Shown: piece after piece, positions 43,201 to 54,082 of the stretch | Numbering within the stretch: the stretch's first letter is position 1 | Layout of the letters: every line of letters starts with the position of its first letter | Origin: Poa pratensis | Taxonomy: Eukaryota; Streptophyta; Magnoliopsida; Poales; Poaceae | Assembly (NCBI GenBank): GCA_947311845.1 | Contig: CAMZMU010000117.1 | Location: 72,697,444 to 72,761,443, forward strand | DNA length: 64,000 nucleotides | Reading direction: 5' to 3' | Made by a program: the position numbers and the translations under genes | The notes under the pieces: model-generated | Told to the model about the DNA's origin: nothing | Databases searched by the model: none | The model's input: the letters and a program-made list of their open reading frames with translations, nothing else

Positions 43201-43648
43201 TCATTGACAACATGTGCTTGCTCTGTACATGGTATTCTAATTATTTGGGATGCTCATCTTTAATGTGTCTTGTTTTATCCAATGTATATAGGAGGTTTCG
43301 TTAATTTATGAAATAAATATTTGTGCACCAATTTAAAACATGAATATCTAGTAACATAAATTTGTTGTCCTACCTCTCCATGGATATTTGTTGGGAGATT
43401 CAAAGTCTTATTTATAATTTTTATTACTCTTTGTGGATATTTTATCAATATTGCAACGCATGTCTTTTTCATTTGGAAGAATGCAACGCATATCTGAGAC
43501 ATCCTATGCTCTAAGCTGAAGAATTTTAATCAGCAACAGATTTAAGCAACATGCACAATGATTACATCTTCTTCGATAGAGGAATGAGTTTAATTACATA
43601 CAGTATATGGCAAGTAGCTAGCGTTATCTTACAAGGAATCAGTCTCGA
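40214..43648. other. AT-rich intergenic region
   Basis: No gene is supported. It contains an ATT microsatellite (40962-41012) and a possible decayed Helitron 3' end near 42148-42171 (hairpin CCCGTGGCAACACAAGGG, then CTAA). A 76-codon ORF at 42308-42538 has no recognised motif. Confidence 0.5.
40962..41012. repeat. (ATT)n microsatellite
   Basis: About 11 ATT units with one interruption, followed by a short TTGTCG repeat. Confidence 0.9.
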
Positions 43649-43954
43649 TCACGAGCCCGGAGAGTCGCGCGAAACAATGCTGCCGGCGGCCGCCGGTGCC
43701 ACGGCGCGGTCGGCGGAGCGCGTGGTGACGCACCGGTAGGCGGAGGTGGCGAGCCAGAACGCCCACGGGAGGGCAACGAGTGACAGGCCGACGGCGGGGA
43801 TCCATACGGGCGCTTCCGCCGGCGGCAGCAGGACGTAGGCAACGAGGCACCCGCCGCCACCTAGCACGGAGAGGAGCAGCAGCGCCGTCACCAGCCACAC
43901 CAACACGCTGCCCGCCGGCCGCCCGCACTGCTCCCCCTGCTGGGGCGGCGCCAT
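43649..43954 (-). CDS. Small two-helix membrane protein, 101 aa
   Basis: The frame starts MAPPQQGEQCGRPAGS and has two hydrophobic stretches: residues ~17-42 (LVWLVTALLLLSVLGGGG and on) and ~48-70 (VWIPAVGLSLVALPWAFWLA), followed by a Cys/Arg-containing tail. The codon-rich GC content (high GC at third positions) is typical of intronless grass genes. It resembles small conserved grass membrane proteins of unknown function; I do not recognise a named family. The overlapping 198-codon frame in another register has no such structure. It may be membrane-located in the secretory pathway or plasma membrane; that is inferred from the helices only. Confidence 0.6.
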   Translation of the reverse strand: MAPPQQGEQCGRPAGSVLVWLVTALLLLSVLGGGGCLVAYVLLPPAEAPVWIPAVGLSLVALPWAFWLATSAYRCVTTRSADRAVAPAAAGSIVSRDSPGS

Positions 43955-44856
43955 CGATCGTTGGATAGGAGCTTAAGAGGCGAGCTCGACGTGGATAGAC
44001 GACACCGAGACGCGCGTCGAGGAGAGCAGGAAGGGGGCGGCGTGCATCGGCAATGGCCGGCGTCGGTGGATGACCTCCGATGCTCACCTCGTTGCCTTCC
44101 TGTTCTTGGATCAGCAACGCAGGAAAATGTGCCAAAAAAAGCTCTGATCTGTTATGATGTTTTCCCTTATGACGATCGAACAATGGAAGTGGAGATGCGA
44201 TGGGGGAAAGCACCAGGGTCGCCAAAATGGAAGGAGTGGTGAAGAGAAAATGGTGGCGATTTTGCAGCGCACACTCTCTATAATAAGCGACTTTTTGGGG
44301 TCGCGGAAAAATATATTTTAAATGTCAAAATTTCTTGTAAAGAAGACATGCTTCACGTTCTATGTGCACATGCAAAGTATAATGCAACACATATTTTTTC
44401 TCCATCTATAAAAATAAAATTGGTGCTTAAAAATGTTTTTTGCGACAACAATTTTTTTCAGAGCACTATATTTTTTTTCTTCATGAAATTTGCAGATATG
44501 TCAAAGAAATCAACATGTGAAAAATTCAGTAATACAAACCGCAGAAAAAATATATTTAATGTGAAAAATTCTGGGCAAAACAAATATATGTTCATGTCCT
44601 ATGTGCACATGTAAAATATCATGCAAAAAAAATAGTTGGTGCTTAAAAATTGTTTCTAACTTCACTGATGGCTTTAGAGCACCCCTTTTTTTTCTTCATG
44701 AAATTTACTTGTCAAAGAAATCAACATGTACAACATAAAAAATAGAGTTTTGGTTTTTAATATCAAATTTAGTGTTCATACCAGGAGCAGGGAAACACCA
44801 CCCCAAAATCCTATTGACCTCATATAATACATGATATTAATATTCTTAATGTATTA

Positions 44857-44959
44857 CTCACTTTGTTTCATATTAATTGTCGCTAAATGGGATGTATCCA
44901 GATATGTTTTAACGCCAGATACATTTGAATTGGCGAATGTTACTATGTATCGGAGGGAG
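44857..44959. mobile_element. Stowaway-type MITE (103 bp)
   Basis: Ends CTCACTTTGTTTCATATTAA and ATGTATCGGAGGGAG, flanked by TA (44855-44856, 44960-44961). The arms are partly complementary. Confidence 0.7.
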
Positions 44960-45631
44960 TAATATAATTCTGTGAAGCATCTAAATGCAAAGTTCGCCTA
45001 CCACCGCAGGCTCGCATAGCACCAAGTGAAGAGCCACAGATGATCGTTGTGTATCATGGCCTATCGCTGGAACGGATTATTTTCAGGACAAAAAAAAAAT
45101 TAGACTTGGTATTGAAATTTAGGTTGAAAACACATATGGGATACAGATGACAAAAACTCTAGCGCCAAAAAGAAAGGCAAAACGAAATAGAAAAGGCCGA
45201 ATCCTCCTTTCTCAACGCCCCACGAACAAATCAACGCATATATGTAACTCAAAGATTAATCCGACGACCATATCTGCTCAGGAAAAAGATCTGACGGTCC
45301 ACATCTTCGACCGAGAAATAGCAAATTTCAAACAAACTTGTCAAGCGTAATTGCATCTCAGTCACAGAGCTGGTAGATGAAGTGCTGTACCCGAACAATT
45401 TCAGTGCAAAACAGGCCAGATCAGAGATGTAATAACATCTACTGCAATCACACATTTCTCCATCCATGGTCTGAAGACGGATACAAACACTCGTCAGTAC
45501 TTACATTTACAGCTCACACAAACAAGAGCAGAAACAAGAAAAGAACCCATCCAAATCACGCACAACACAAGCAGCCACAATGTGGCTGCCACATCCTGCG
45601 TAGTGAGCGCAAAGCACAGCCAGTGATCACC

Positions 45632-46477
45632 CTAACACGCGCTGTAGAGATCCCCGCTGTCCTTGCTGCTCTTCCTTCTGGAGAAACTCTTGGAGGAGAG
45701 GATATCGCTGATGAGGGGAACGATGGGCTTCACCTTCTGCGCCTTCCTCCTCCTGCCGCCGGGCAGGTCATCGTCGTCGTCGAATTCGCCGAGGCTCAGC
45801 GCGTGGCTGAACGAGGGCAGGTACTCGCTGCTGTACATGCCAGACTTCTCGGCCCACCGGTCGCTCCGCACCATCGCCGCCGACGTCACGTCGGTGTCTC
45901 CCCCGATGCTGCGCCGCGCCGCCGCGGACGCCTTGTCGGCCTCAATCTCGGCCAGCCTCGAGAGGCCTCGTTGGAGCTGCGCGTTGAGGCTGGCCACGGC
46001 CATCTCCATCTCGGTGCCCCTCTTTCTGAGCTGCACCACCTCCCGTCTCGTGTCGGCCACATCTGCCTCCAGCTTCTTGATGGAGCTCACCATCGCCAGC
46101 CCAGCTTCGTCATCTCGGCAACCATGCTCGCCGTCATCATCGTCATACGCCGACCGCGGCGATGCGAAGGACGGCGGTGAGGAGGGCGCGGAGTACATAG
46201 GCACCATGGCTACCGTTGCCTCTGACTCTGGTTCTGCCTCTACCTCTGCGATTGCATTTGAAGAAAGGGTGATGGTGCTGCCACTACTGCTATTCTCAAG
46301 CTTGGGAATTTTAGGGGTGGCATCGGCATGGGAGTTGGCAACGGCAACAGCATTGCTACTGTATCTGGAGTTGCTCCCGCCGACGAGGATGCGCTCCCCA
46401 AACACCGCGACCGCCTCCTTCACGGACCGGAAAGCGCGGGCTGTATCGACCTCAACACGGTCAGAGGTTGTAGACAT
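45632..46477 (-). CDS. WEB family coiled-coil protein
   Basis: The single-exon frame encodes 281 aa. Near the N-terminus it has ARAFRSVKEAVAVFGERIL, a signature of WEB (weak chloroplast movement under blue light, DUF827/PF05701) family members such as the short At1g75720/At2g17940 type. A predicted coiled coil runs about residues 127-180 (MVSSIKKLEADVADTRREVV, AQLQRGLSRLAEIEADKA). An acidic patch (EFDDDDD) and a basic tail (RRRKAQKVKP and SRRKSSKDSGDLYSAC) follow. Family members with longer coils organise chloroplast movement or act at the plasma membrane; the role of short members is not clear. The start at 46477 is the first Met and fits the family N-terminus. Confidence 0.75.
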   Translation of the reverse strand: MSTTSDRVEVDTARAFRSVKEAVAVFGERILVGGSNSRYSSNAVAVANSHADATPKIPKLENSSSGSTITLSSNAIAEVEAEPESEATVAMVPMYSAPSSPPSFASPRSAYDDDDGEHGCRDDEAGLAMVSSIKKLEADVADTRREVVQLRKRGTEMEMAVASLNAQLQRGLSRLAEIEADKASAAARRSIGGDTDVTSAAMVRSDRWAEKSGMYSSEYLPSFSHALSLGEFDDDDDLPGGRRRKAQKVKPIVPLISDILSSKSFSRRKSSKDSGDLYSAC

Positions 46478-47680
46478 GTTTCCACAAGATATAGGACTGG
46501 AAGAAAATCCGCGGGTTCCTGGAGGTTTATATGAAGGTGAGGGGCTGGTTTCTTTGCTTCCACTTCAGTAGCACACTGGCCACCAGCTAGCAGCTAGTCC
46601 CAAGCAACCAGTTTCCCAGTAGCAACAAGCAAGAAGCATGACTTGCCACCTAAAAGAAGTCACAGAGAGCTCCCAAGACTCGTGTAGAAAATTCTGCAGG
46701 AGTGGAGCTGAAGCAGGGATGCTTTCAGGGCACTCTTGGCTGGCTGGCCCCAACGAGAACATCACGGTAACAACTGCTGTCAGACAAACATAAATCAGAT
46801 CTGAAATTCTGTTGTCATGAGAGTGGTTGCGAGAAATCATTTTTTTTTCAGTTGGATCAAGAAGTTCTCAAAGTAGATAGGAGCCCGGGAACAAACTGCC
46901 ATGGTGTCAAAACCAGAAACATGATACTGGACTGAGATGGCAATTGTTAGATGTCAGCAACACAAGTACAAACAGCAGGGCAAATCAGGTAAAAAAGTAC
47001 CTACTGCTTGTAGCGTCTTTTGTTGATGTCACGACCAGCTAAAGTAATAACGGAATGGATTAGCACTGAAAGATCTGCAGCTAATAAGCTAGAAGGTTTG
47101 GTTCTAGACTTCTTCTTCCAATAAATGAGTGATGTTGATGTTGTTATCATATAAGGTAAAAAAAGGAAAATGGTTGTCTTTCACATAAAACTAAATGGTA
47201 AGCAGGTCAAAATAGTCGATAAAGGTATGCAAATAATTTGTTCAATTGGTACCTCTATATAAATACACAGTAAACCTTGCTGCTGGCAGACGGTTCTGAA
47301 AGTAGATGCTTCAAACTCATCATTGCATAGCATACATATACATCAAGATCTTCAAAATAACAAATCTAAATCAAAACAGCTGTGGTGAAACTCATATTCT
47401 CTCATTTAGATCAAATTAAGTATCACAAACACCAACCAAACTAGCAAAGTAGGTAAAAGTTGCAATTTTAAGACATTATATACAGGTAAACAAAATAGAA
47501 CCTAACGCTGTCACAAACTTGAGAACGATCTCTGTTTGCGTATTTTGTTTTTCAGAAGAAAATGGCTGTAAGAAGAGTGAAAAGTATACAGGTACTGTCT
47601 AACAATCCTCATGACGGACACATGTTAAATCTGCCCATTAAGGTCACAAGGCATGTCAGTCCTGTAAATTGTTATTTTGA
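46478..47680. other. Intergenic region upstream of the WEB gene
   Basis: It probably holds the WEB promoter and 5' leader near 46480-46570. The rest is AT-rich with no gene supported. Confidence 0.4.
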
Positions 47681-48087
47681 TGTGTTCCAAATTCATGTGA
47701 AGATATAAAGTGAGAGGCTAACTTCGGAGCGAAGCGGAGGCTTGGGCGTAGCGAAGCGAAGAAGTTAGCCCACCGGGCTATCTGCGCTCGCGGGGGTGCG
47801 GGGGCGGCAGGCCCCGCGGTACGGTACACGTCGTTTCCGAGTCAGACTGCACCTGACCTAGGGTTTTATGCCACCATATATACATCTTGTAAGCCGCCGC
47901 TTGGGGTAAGCCATACATTGTAAACCCACGGCGTTTGTAACCTCACCCGATTATAGTGAAGTATTGCTGGCTGGCGCCCGTGGTTTTTTCTCCTCCATTG
48001 TTGGAGGGGTTTTCCACGATAAAATCTCGTGTCCCCATTGGTTTGATCGTTCCGCACTTCGTCGTTTCTTTGCTATCGTTTATAACA
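47681..48087 (+). mobile_element. Small LTR-like fragment (copy 1)
   Basis: It begins TGTGTTCCAAATTCATG and contains CATCTTGTAAGCCGCCGCTT, TTGCTGGCTGGC, and GGGGTTTTCCACGATAAAATC followed by TCGTGTC, typical of the 3' part of Copia/TRIM-type LTRs. It ends CGTTTATAACA. A related sequence lies in reverse at 55196-55507. No second LTR or primer site follows, so it is a solo LTR or fragment. Confidence 0.55.
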
Positions 48088-48256
48088 TTAATCTCATCAT
48101 ATACTGCTTAAATTCCCTTAAAAATAATAATTGCTAAATAATACGTGCATGGCAAAAAAATATAAAGAAACAGTAAAATACTATAGTTGCGCAACAATAA
48201 GGCTACTGCAACACATTTGTGCAGAAGTACTGGTGCCATTTTTGTGTTGTAAAATA

Positions 48257-48358
48257 CTCCCTCCGTTCCAATTTAATTGACTTGATATCCACCACATGTG
48301 GATATATCTATACATGTATGTGGTAGATATCAAGTCAATTAAATTGGAACGGTGGGAG
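48257..48358. mobile_element. Stowaway-type MITE (102 bp), near-perfect palindrome
   Basis: CTCCCTCCGTTCCAATTTAA at the left and its partner ending GAACGGTGGGAG at the right, flanked by TA (48255-48256, 48359-48360). Almost the whole length is self-complementary. Confidence 0.9.
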
Positions 48359-48649
48359 TAGCTCTTTAGCAAACACACAGAATTTTTTACGGAAGGCAGA
48401 CGGTGCTGCTTTCATTGATACTTGAAGGATAGGAACAGAGTACAGTTCTCTGATGCAGAAAATAAAAACCGAACAGAATTAAGCTAAAGCTAAACTTCCT
48501 AGCACTAGAGCTGGAGCAGCAGAAGCCTAACTTCAGCTACAAACTGCTGCCCCGCTGGCTCAGTCAAGTTTCATGGGGTTAGTGTCCCAGACGCCGCAAC
48601 AGAGTACTTCATTTCTTCTCCCTTTTTCTTTTTGACTATGTGCATCCTT

Positions 48650-48750
48650 AATGTCTAGGCTAGTTCTTAACATTGTATTGGTGTAGAGCTCTAGAGGCTG
48701 GGCGTAGTTGGTATCTTTTTTATATTAATATATTATCTTTGTCGAAAAAA
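48650..48750 (+). mobile_element. Possible LINE 3' tail
   Basis: TTTTTTATATTAATATATTA followed by TCTTTGTCGAAAAAAA resembles the 3' ends of wheat LINEs. No coding part or target duplication was identified. Confidence 0.35.
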
Positions 48751-49022
48751 ATTAGACATTACCCTAATCCCTTTGTACCGTCAGCATTGACTTAGATCGC
48801 AGCTTGACTAGTCTGCGTACATGCACCAAATGATACTCCTAAATAGGAACGAGTATTCCACTAGTCTAGTCAGGCTCACATGCCGGTGAATTGAATAGAG
48901 TTCCCACTTTGCAAGCTGACCAAGACATAATGAAGATCAATACTACTCATCGTCTTGCACATGGTACTGCACCTACTCCCTTCCCAACTGCACCAGCACC
49001 ACATCCTGCAAACAATTGAACC

Positions 49023-50936
49023 ATGGAGAAGAGCAGGCATGGCTCGTGTTCTTACATTGTATTGCTTCCACTGATGTTTCTCTTCCTCCTTGATATGTCC
49101 ATGGCAGACGTGCAACCAGCTCGGCTAAGCAAAGCGCAAGAAAGCACCATGAGGAACCTTTCAAGCATGGTTTCTGACATGGCTCCCTGGACCAGCTGGA
49201 ACACAAGCGACTCCAACCCGTGTTTGTGGAGCGGGGTCACTTGCTCTGTGCCGTCCCAACGCTCCGGTTCATCTGCCGTTGTGCTCCACCTCTCCCTGTC
49301 TGGCTTTGGCCTGTCCACCTCCACGGTACTTGCCTCCTCCATATGTTATCTTGATACCTTGCAATCCCTGGATCTCTCAAAAAACAGATTCACCGATTTT
49401 TCACGACACTTGGCGTCGTGCCCCTTGGGTGCTAGACTGCGTGATCTCAATTTGAGCAACGCCCAGGTGCCTGGTCCGCTCGACGACTTCTCTGGTTTCA
49501 GCAAACTGGAGGTTCTTGATTTCTCCTTCAGTTATCTTAGTGGAAACGTCCACAAACAGCTGAGTTCTTTGCCCAGATTGAGAATCCTTAATCTTAGTTA
49601 CAATAGACTTAATGGTGACCTCCCCACAAATATGGCCCACTCTTTGAAGGAACTGGTGTTATCCAATAACCAATTCAGCGGTCAGGTTCCGGCGGGTTTA
49701 TTTTCCTTCAAGAATCTGACTCTTTTGGATCTCAGCCAGAACAATCTGGAAGGTGATGTGCCCGATGAGTTCTTCAAACTCTCCAATCTTCAGACTTTGC
49801 TCTTAACAGGCAATCATCTGCGTGGCATGATACCAGGCAGCTTGTCCAGTATCGCAACATTAGCTTATTTTGCAGCTGACAACAACAACTTCAGTGGCTC
49901 CATACCTAGTGGAATCACCAAGAATTTGAAGGTGTTGGATTTGAGTTACAATATGTTAAGTGGTGAGATACCTTCTGATCTATTCTTGGCTCCAGGATTG
50001 CACACCGTTGATTTAAATAGCAACATGCTTGAAGGCCGCATTCCGGGAGGATTCTCCCGCAGCCTCTATAGCCTTCGTCTCGGAGGGAACTTGCTCAACG
50101 GTAGCATCCCAAGCTCGATTGGTGATGCCTCAAGCTTGTCTTACCTTGAATTGGAGAATAATTACTTGTTGGGAGGTATACCCTCGCAGGTTGGCAAATG
50201 CAGTAAGTTGGTTATCTTGAACCTCGCAAGAAATGAGTTGAATGGTGCATTACCCACCGAGATCGGCCAACTTAATAGCCTGGTTGTTCTGAAACTCGAG
50301 ATAAACAATCTTGATGGACATATACCAAGTGAACTTTCTGATCTGGTGAACTTGAGTGAATTGGACCTTAGCCAAAACTCATTTGCTGGAGAGATACCAC
50401 ATGAAATTGTCCAGCTAGTGCGGCTTTCAAACTTGAACTTGCAGGGCAACAAGATCACTGGCGCCATTCCAGCTTCAATTAGTTCTTTGCAGTATCTTAC
50501 TGAAGTTAATCTTGGAAACAATGAGCTTACTGGTTTCATCCCCACCATGCCGAGCAGCTTGAGTACAGTTCTGAATCTAAGTCACAACCATCTCAGTGGG
50601 TCCATCCCTTCAGACATTGGCTCTTTACCTGACCTGGAGATCCTTGATGTTTCCTACAACAAATTGTCTGGTCAGATACCATCCTCCCTTGCCGTCATGC
50701 CAAGCTTGACACAATTGGTGCTTTCTTATAATCAGCTCTCTGGATATCTTCCAACATTTTACAAAGTGGCAGTCAATTCCACGGGAAATCCTGATCTTAG
50801 CCTTACTGATCCAGAGATGACCGTAGGCGGTGAAGATAACGAGTCAGCTATATGGATTGCAGCATTTTCATTTGTAGTAAGCTTCTTCATCTCTTTCTAC
50901 GTGGATGGGATCAGAAACGGATGGTCTACAGGTTGA
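49023..50936 (+). CDS. Leucine-rich repeat receptor-like protein (no kinase), 637 aa
   Basis: Single exon. Residues 1-28 form a signal peptide (SYIVLLPLMFLFLLDMSMA). An LRRNT-like region with Cys pair follows (PWTSWNTSDSNPCLWSGVTC). About 20 LRRs run to ~residue 580, with the plant extracellular consensus L-x-x-L-x-L-x-x-N-x-L-x-G-x-I-P (for example LDLSYNMLSGEIPSDL). Many N-glycosylation sites are present. A short acidic spacer leads to one membrane helix (SAIWIAAFSFVVSFFISFYV, ~608-628) and a 9-10 residue cytosolic tail. There is no kinase domain. This makes it a receptor-like protein on the plasma membrane, probably signalling with a partner kinase. It could instead be a receptor kinase that has lost its kinase exon. 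Confidence 0.85.
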   Translation: MEKSRHGSCSYIVLLPLMFLFLLDMSMADVQPARLSKAQESTMRNLSSMVSDMAPWTSWNTSDSNPCLWSGVTCSVPSQRSGSSAVVLHLSLSGFGLSTSTVLASSICYLDTLQSLDLSKNRFTDFSRHLASCPLGARLRDLNLSNAQVPGPLDDFSGFSKLEVLDFSFSYLSGNVHKQLSSLPRLRILNLSYNRLNGDLPTNMAHSLKELVLSNNQFSGQVPAGLFSFKNLTLLDLSQNNLEGDVPDEFFKLSNLQTLLLTGNHLRGMIPGSLSSIATLAYFAADNNNFSGSIPSGITKNLKVLDLSYNMLSGEIPSDLFLAPGLHTVDLNSNMLEGRIPGGFSRSLYSLRLGGNLLNGSIPSSIGDASSLSYLELENNYLLGGIPSQVGKCSKLVILNLARNELNGALPTEIGQLNSLVVLKLEINNLDGHIPSELSDLVNLSELDLSQNSFAGEIPHEIVQLVRLSNLNLQGNKITGAIPASISSLQYLTEVNLGNNELTGFIPTMPSSLSTVLNLSHNHLSGSIPSDIGSLPDLEILDVSYNKLSGQIPSSLAVMPSLTQLVLSYNQLSGYLPTFYKVAVNSTGNPDLSLTDPEMTVGGEDNESAIWIAAFSFVVSFFISFYVDGIRNGWSTG

Positions 50937-51663
50937 AGGAGCAACTATCTGACTCCTCGCTCGCTGCATGCAAAACCCAATGCCAAGCCCCGGATGCATG
51001 TCCATTTTTTTTGTTAGGATGAAACAAACTAAACTCGTGTAAACAACGAACATCGAACCGAAGTTTGTCCTTCTTTCCGCATACTAGTTGAACTGAACTG
51101 CAGCAGAATGCTACAAAATATCGGTTGGGAAGAGTCTATATGTAAGCGAATTGGTTGCTGTCCCAGAGGTTCTTGCAGTGCTCGTTTGGATTTTTTTTTT
51201 TTTTTTTTTGCGTGTGATTTGGATTTACATTCATCACAGTGTAGTCACTACAAATTAAAAGGCTACAGAATTACACTGATGTTGTCCAAGCTAAAAATCA
51301 CAGTAGTAGTAAATTCATATTCAGCTTTAACAATCGTACAGATCTAATTTTACTGAATAGACTATTAGAAATGCTATAAAACATTAGAGCCAACTTCCAG
51401 AGTAAGAAAAACACTACGCACATGATTCAAGCGATCAATTGAACACAAATTCCAGTATCCTACCATGGATAAAAGGAATTTTATCAACAGTTTAAGCTTT
51501 CGGGTGATTTGTTTGTTCCATAGAGCTCAACAAAATACAAATTGATAACAAACAAGATTATATATAAAAAAACACGCTCATATGTAGGCAAGAATGTTCT
51601 AATAGAAAAAAATAATCACGAAGAGACGTATAGAGGATTAGAGGTACTAAATGGGGGTCCTTG
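50937..51663. other. 3' flank of the LRR gene and intergenic sequence
   Basis: No gene is supported. A T-run (about 51189-51209) and AT-rich sequence precede the LINE-type insertion. A polyadenylation signal could lie within the first ~150 bp, but none is clear. Confidence 0.4.
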
Positions 51664-51676
51664 AATCTTGGCGAGG
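51664..51676. repeat. Target site duplication (left) of the LINE-type element
   Basis: AATCTTGGCGAGG occurs here and at 54070-54082, directly after the poly(A). Confidence 0.9.
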
Positions 51677-54069
51677 GACAAAAAGCTGGGTCAAACATAA
51701 AAAATGACCGTTGCTGCCCAGCGCGCCTGCGACGCGCGCCCGCCCGACCCTCGCGCGGCTCCGGCGGCCGCCGGCGGTAAGCCCTGCCTCCCCTCCACCC
51801 ACCCGAGGCCCACCCACCCCCACCCCCACCACCTCCGGCCACCTTCCCACCCAATTTACCCCCGCTTTCCTCGGCTTTGCGCCTGCGGGCGGCACCATCG
51901 CGGCCAGATTCAGATGCGCCACCAAGCTCGGGGGGCTGACCCCGCCGCCTCCATCTCCCTCCGTCCAGCGAATGCGTCGCCAACAGGGCCTCGTGGAGGG
52001 GTCCCCGTGCGTCGTCGGAGCAGCCCGCGACGACGTGCGCCTCCCGACGACCGCCGCTCCGGCGCCGCCGCCCGCCGGCCTCTCGAGCTCCCAGGCCGGA
52101 CCCGTGCTGCCGCCGCCTCCGCCGCGGTCCCATGGAGGTTTGGGTCCCGCGACCCCGTGTATGTCCCGTCGACCGCCGCTCCGGCGCCACCGCCCACCAG
52201 CCTCTCGCGCTCCAAGCCCGCCTCGTCGCCGTCGCCGACCGCCTCGCCCCCTCCTCGGTCGCCACCGCATGCTCAGGCGACGTCCGCGGCACACACACCC
52301 CCACGGCGGCCAGGCTCCAACGCCGCCGGAGCGCCGCTCCACCTCGTCGCCGGCCTCCTCGCTGCGGGGCCGCCCTCCGCTCCGCTCCATCGTCGTTGTG
52401 TCGCCCTCCTGCCAGGATGCGGAGGGATGGCTCACCGTTCCTCCGCGGCACCGTCCGGCTTGCCGGCCCGATGGCGGTGGGGATAGGCCAAGGCCGCGTG
52501 ACTCCCTGGTCAGCGCGGCTGCGCTTCGCTTCCAAAGGCGCACGGAGGGGCTGTGCGCCCACTGCCTTGACCCCATTGACCACGACAAGGAGAGAGATTG
52601 CCCGCTCCGGCGCGCCTCCAAGTCTGCTCGCCCCACCAGCCATCCTCCTCGTCCTCGACAGCCTGCATCCTCCCCCCTCACGCCGGGAGCCCTTTCGTGG
52701 GCTGATGTCACCACCGCTCCACGCGCCATCCTGGGGCCTGCTCCGTCAAGGTCCACCGCTCCACCGTCGCCGCCGCCCTTGGAGCACGCCGCGACGATTC
52801 ATCCGCCACAACTCGTCGTCCGTCCGTGCGCTTGCCTCCACGCCGACGAGATGCGTGCCATCCTCTCCGACATGGCCGCATCTCTCCGGGCCGAGCTCAA
52901 GGAGCTCGTGGCCGACGCCATCGCTCCCTTCCTCGCCGCTTCTTCTGCCGCGTGCGACAGGATCGAGCGCGCTCGCGGCATCACCTCTCGGGCGGAGGTG
53001 CTCAGCGACGTCCTGCTGCCTATCCACGGGCGAGCTCCCCGGCCCCCTCGCCTTCTCTGTGCGGCGACGAGGCTGTGCAGGTTGACGATGCGGCGCGCTT
53101 GCTGCCGGAGATGAAGCCGAATGGTGGGTCTGAGCCCTGCCACGAGATCACGTCACCTTGTCCATCGCCGGCGGGCAGCTCTGAGTTGGATGGTATTGAC
53201 GCCACTCCAAGTCCTGTTGGGCTGCGGCAATCCTTGAGCTTCGGGTGGCGCCGACGCAGCTTTTCGCTGAGGACGCCGTCGCCGTCGAGCTCACTATCGT
53301 CAATGAAGACTCGGAGCCGTCGCGGGATGCTGATTGGAAGAGGATGATGACTCGGAGCCGTCGCGGGATGCCGGTTCAGAAGAGGACATTGAAGCTACCT
53401 TGTTGGGTGATCTCCTGGCTCCCTCGTCGGCCCTTGGCGGGGCGGGGGGAGTGAGCACGGATGGAGACGTCGTGACCCCGTTGCTGAGCTCAGTCCAAGA
53501 CCTCTTCACCAGGCCGGATGTGCCCCTGCTTCCTTGTCCTGCACCTCGGACACCGGTCTTGGCCCGCGTTGAGGTGTCGACGCCGGAGATTCGCAAAGTG
53601 CTCGGCTGGGAGACAAACCGAAGATGCACACCATGGATAAAGTTACCCGCGTGCTGAACAAAAAGATGGGAATTCAAGTTGCAGATGATGCCCCTCTGGA
53701 GCAGGCGCGGAAGCAGTTTGTGGGTAGCTACAAGACACAGATGTCTGACACGGCTTTGCAGGGCCTCGCTCGTCTCTTCAAGCTCAACATCCCGAGCCTT
53801 GCCGCTGTTGACGACGCGCTTCTAGACCTGGCTGGTCCAGGGGTGTGGAGTTTGCGCCTTCAGCCGAGTAGGAGACTTACGTCTTTTTCTTCTGCCCTTT
53901 CCAGCGTCTGCTGGACCATGTCGAGGGCCGAGTTGTAGAAGTTATGATCGGCTGAGTTTTTTGCTCTGACCGGTTTTGTATCTTCTTTTCATTTTGGCCT
54001 AGGCCTCTGTTGTTTGCTCCTTCTATATCAATATAAAAAGCAAAGTTTTTGCCTTGTTTCAAAAAAAAA
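51677..54069 (+). mobile_element. LINE-type retroelement with ORF1 only, 2.4 kb
   Basis: A 13-bp target duplication, a 3' poly(A) and a single-strand coding sense mark this as a target-primed (LINE machinery) insertion. Only an ORF1-like GC-rich coding region is present; endonuclease and reverse transcriptase are absent. It either copied an ORF1-only family or lost ORF2 before insertion, and it needed proteins from an active LINE. Confidence 0.8.
51711..53938 (+). pseudogene. ORF1-like protein of the LINE-type element, broken by frameshifts
   Basis: The frame from 51711 is open for 467 codons, Pro/Arg/Ala-rich. In it stands CAHCLDPIDHDKERDC, a CCHC-like zinc-knuckle variant, then a helical segment (LRAELKELVADAIAPFLAAS). 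After about 53090 the sense shifts to the frame with MKPNGGSEPCHEITSPCPSP, then to ATLLGDLLAPSSALGGAGG (frame of 53334), and finally to VTRVLNKKMGIQVADDAPLE (53624-53938). The last part resembles the terminal portion of an ORF1-type protein known from Triticeae LINEs. ORF1 proteins bind RNA. There are at least three frame breaks and an internal duplication near 53305-53370 (ACTCGGAGCCGTCGCGGGAT twice). Confidence 0.6.
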
Positions 54070-54082
54070 AATCTTGGCGAGG
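54070..54082. repeat. Target site duplication (right) of the LINE-type element
   Basis: It is the same 13 bases as 51664-51676. Confidence 0.9.

Noticed and set aside
43629..44225. 198-codon minus-strand ORF overlapping the small membrane protein gene
   Set aside because: It is in another register of the same GC-rich stretch, Arg/Pro/His-rich with no helix or motif. The 101-codon frame has the clear membrane segments.
45377..46571. Plus-strand ORFs of 267 and 302 codons opposite the WEB gene
   Set aside because: They mirror a real minus-strand coding region with high GC at third positions. No domain or family likeness is seen on the plus strand.
51558..52756. 361- and 369-codon minus-strand ORFs in the LINE-type element
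   Set aside because: They are Gly/Arg-rich shadows of the plus-strand ORF1-like sequence, and the poly(A) places the sense strand on plus.
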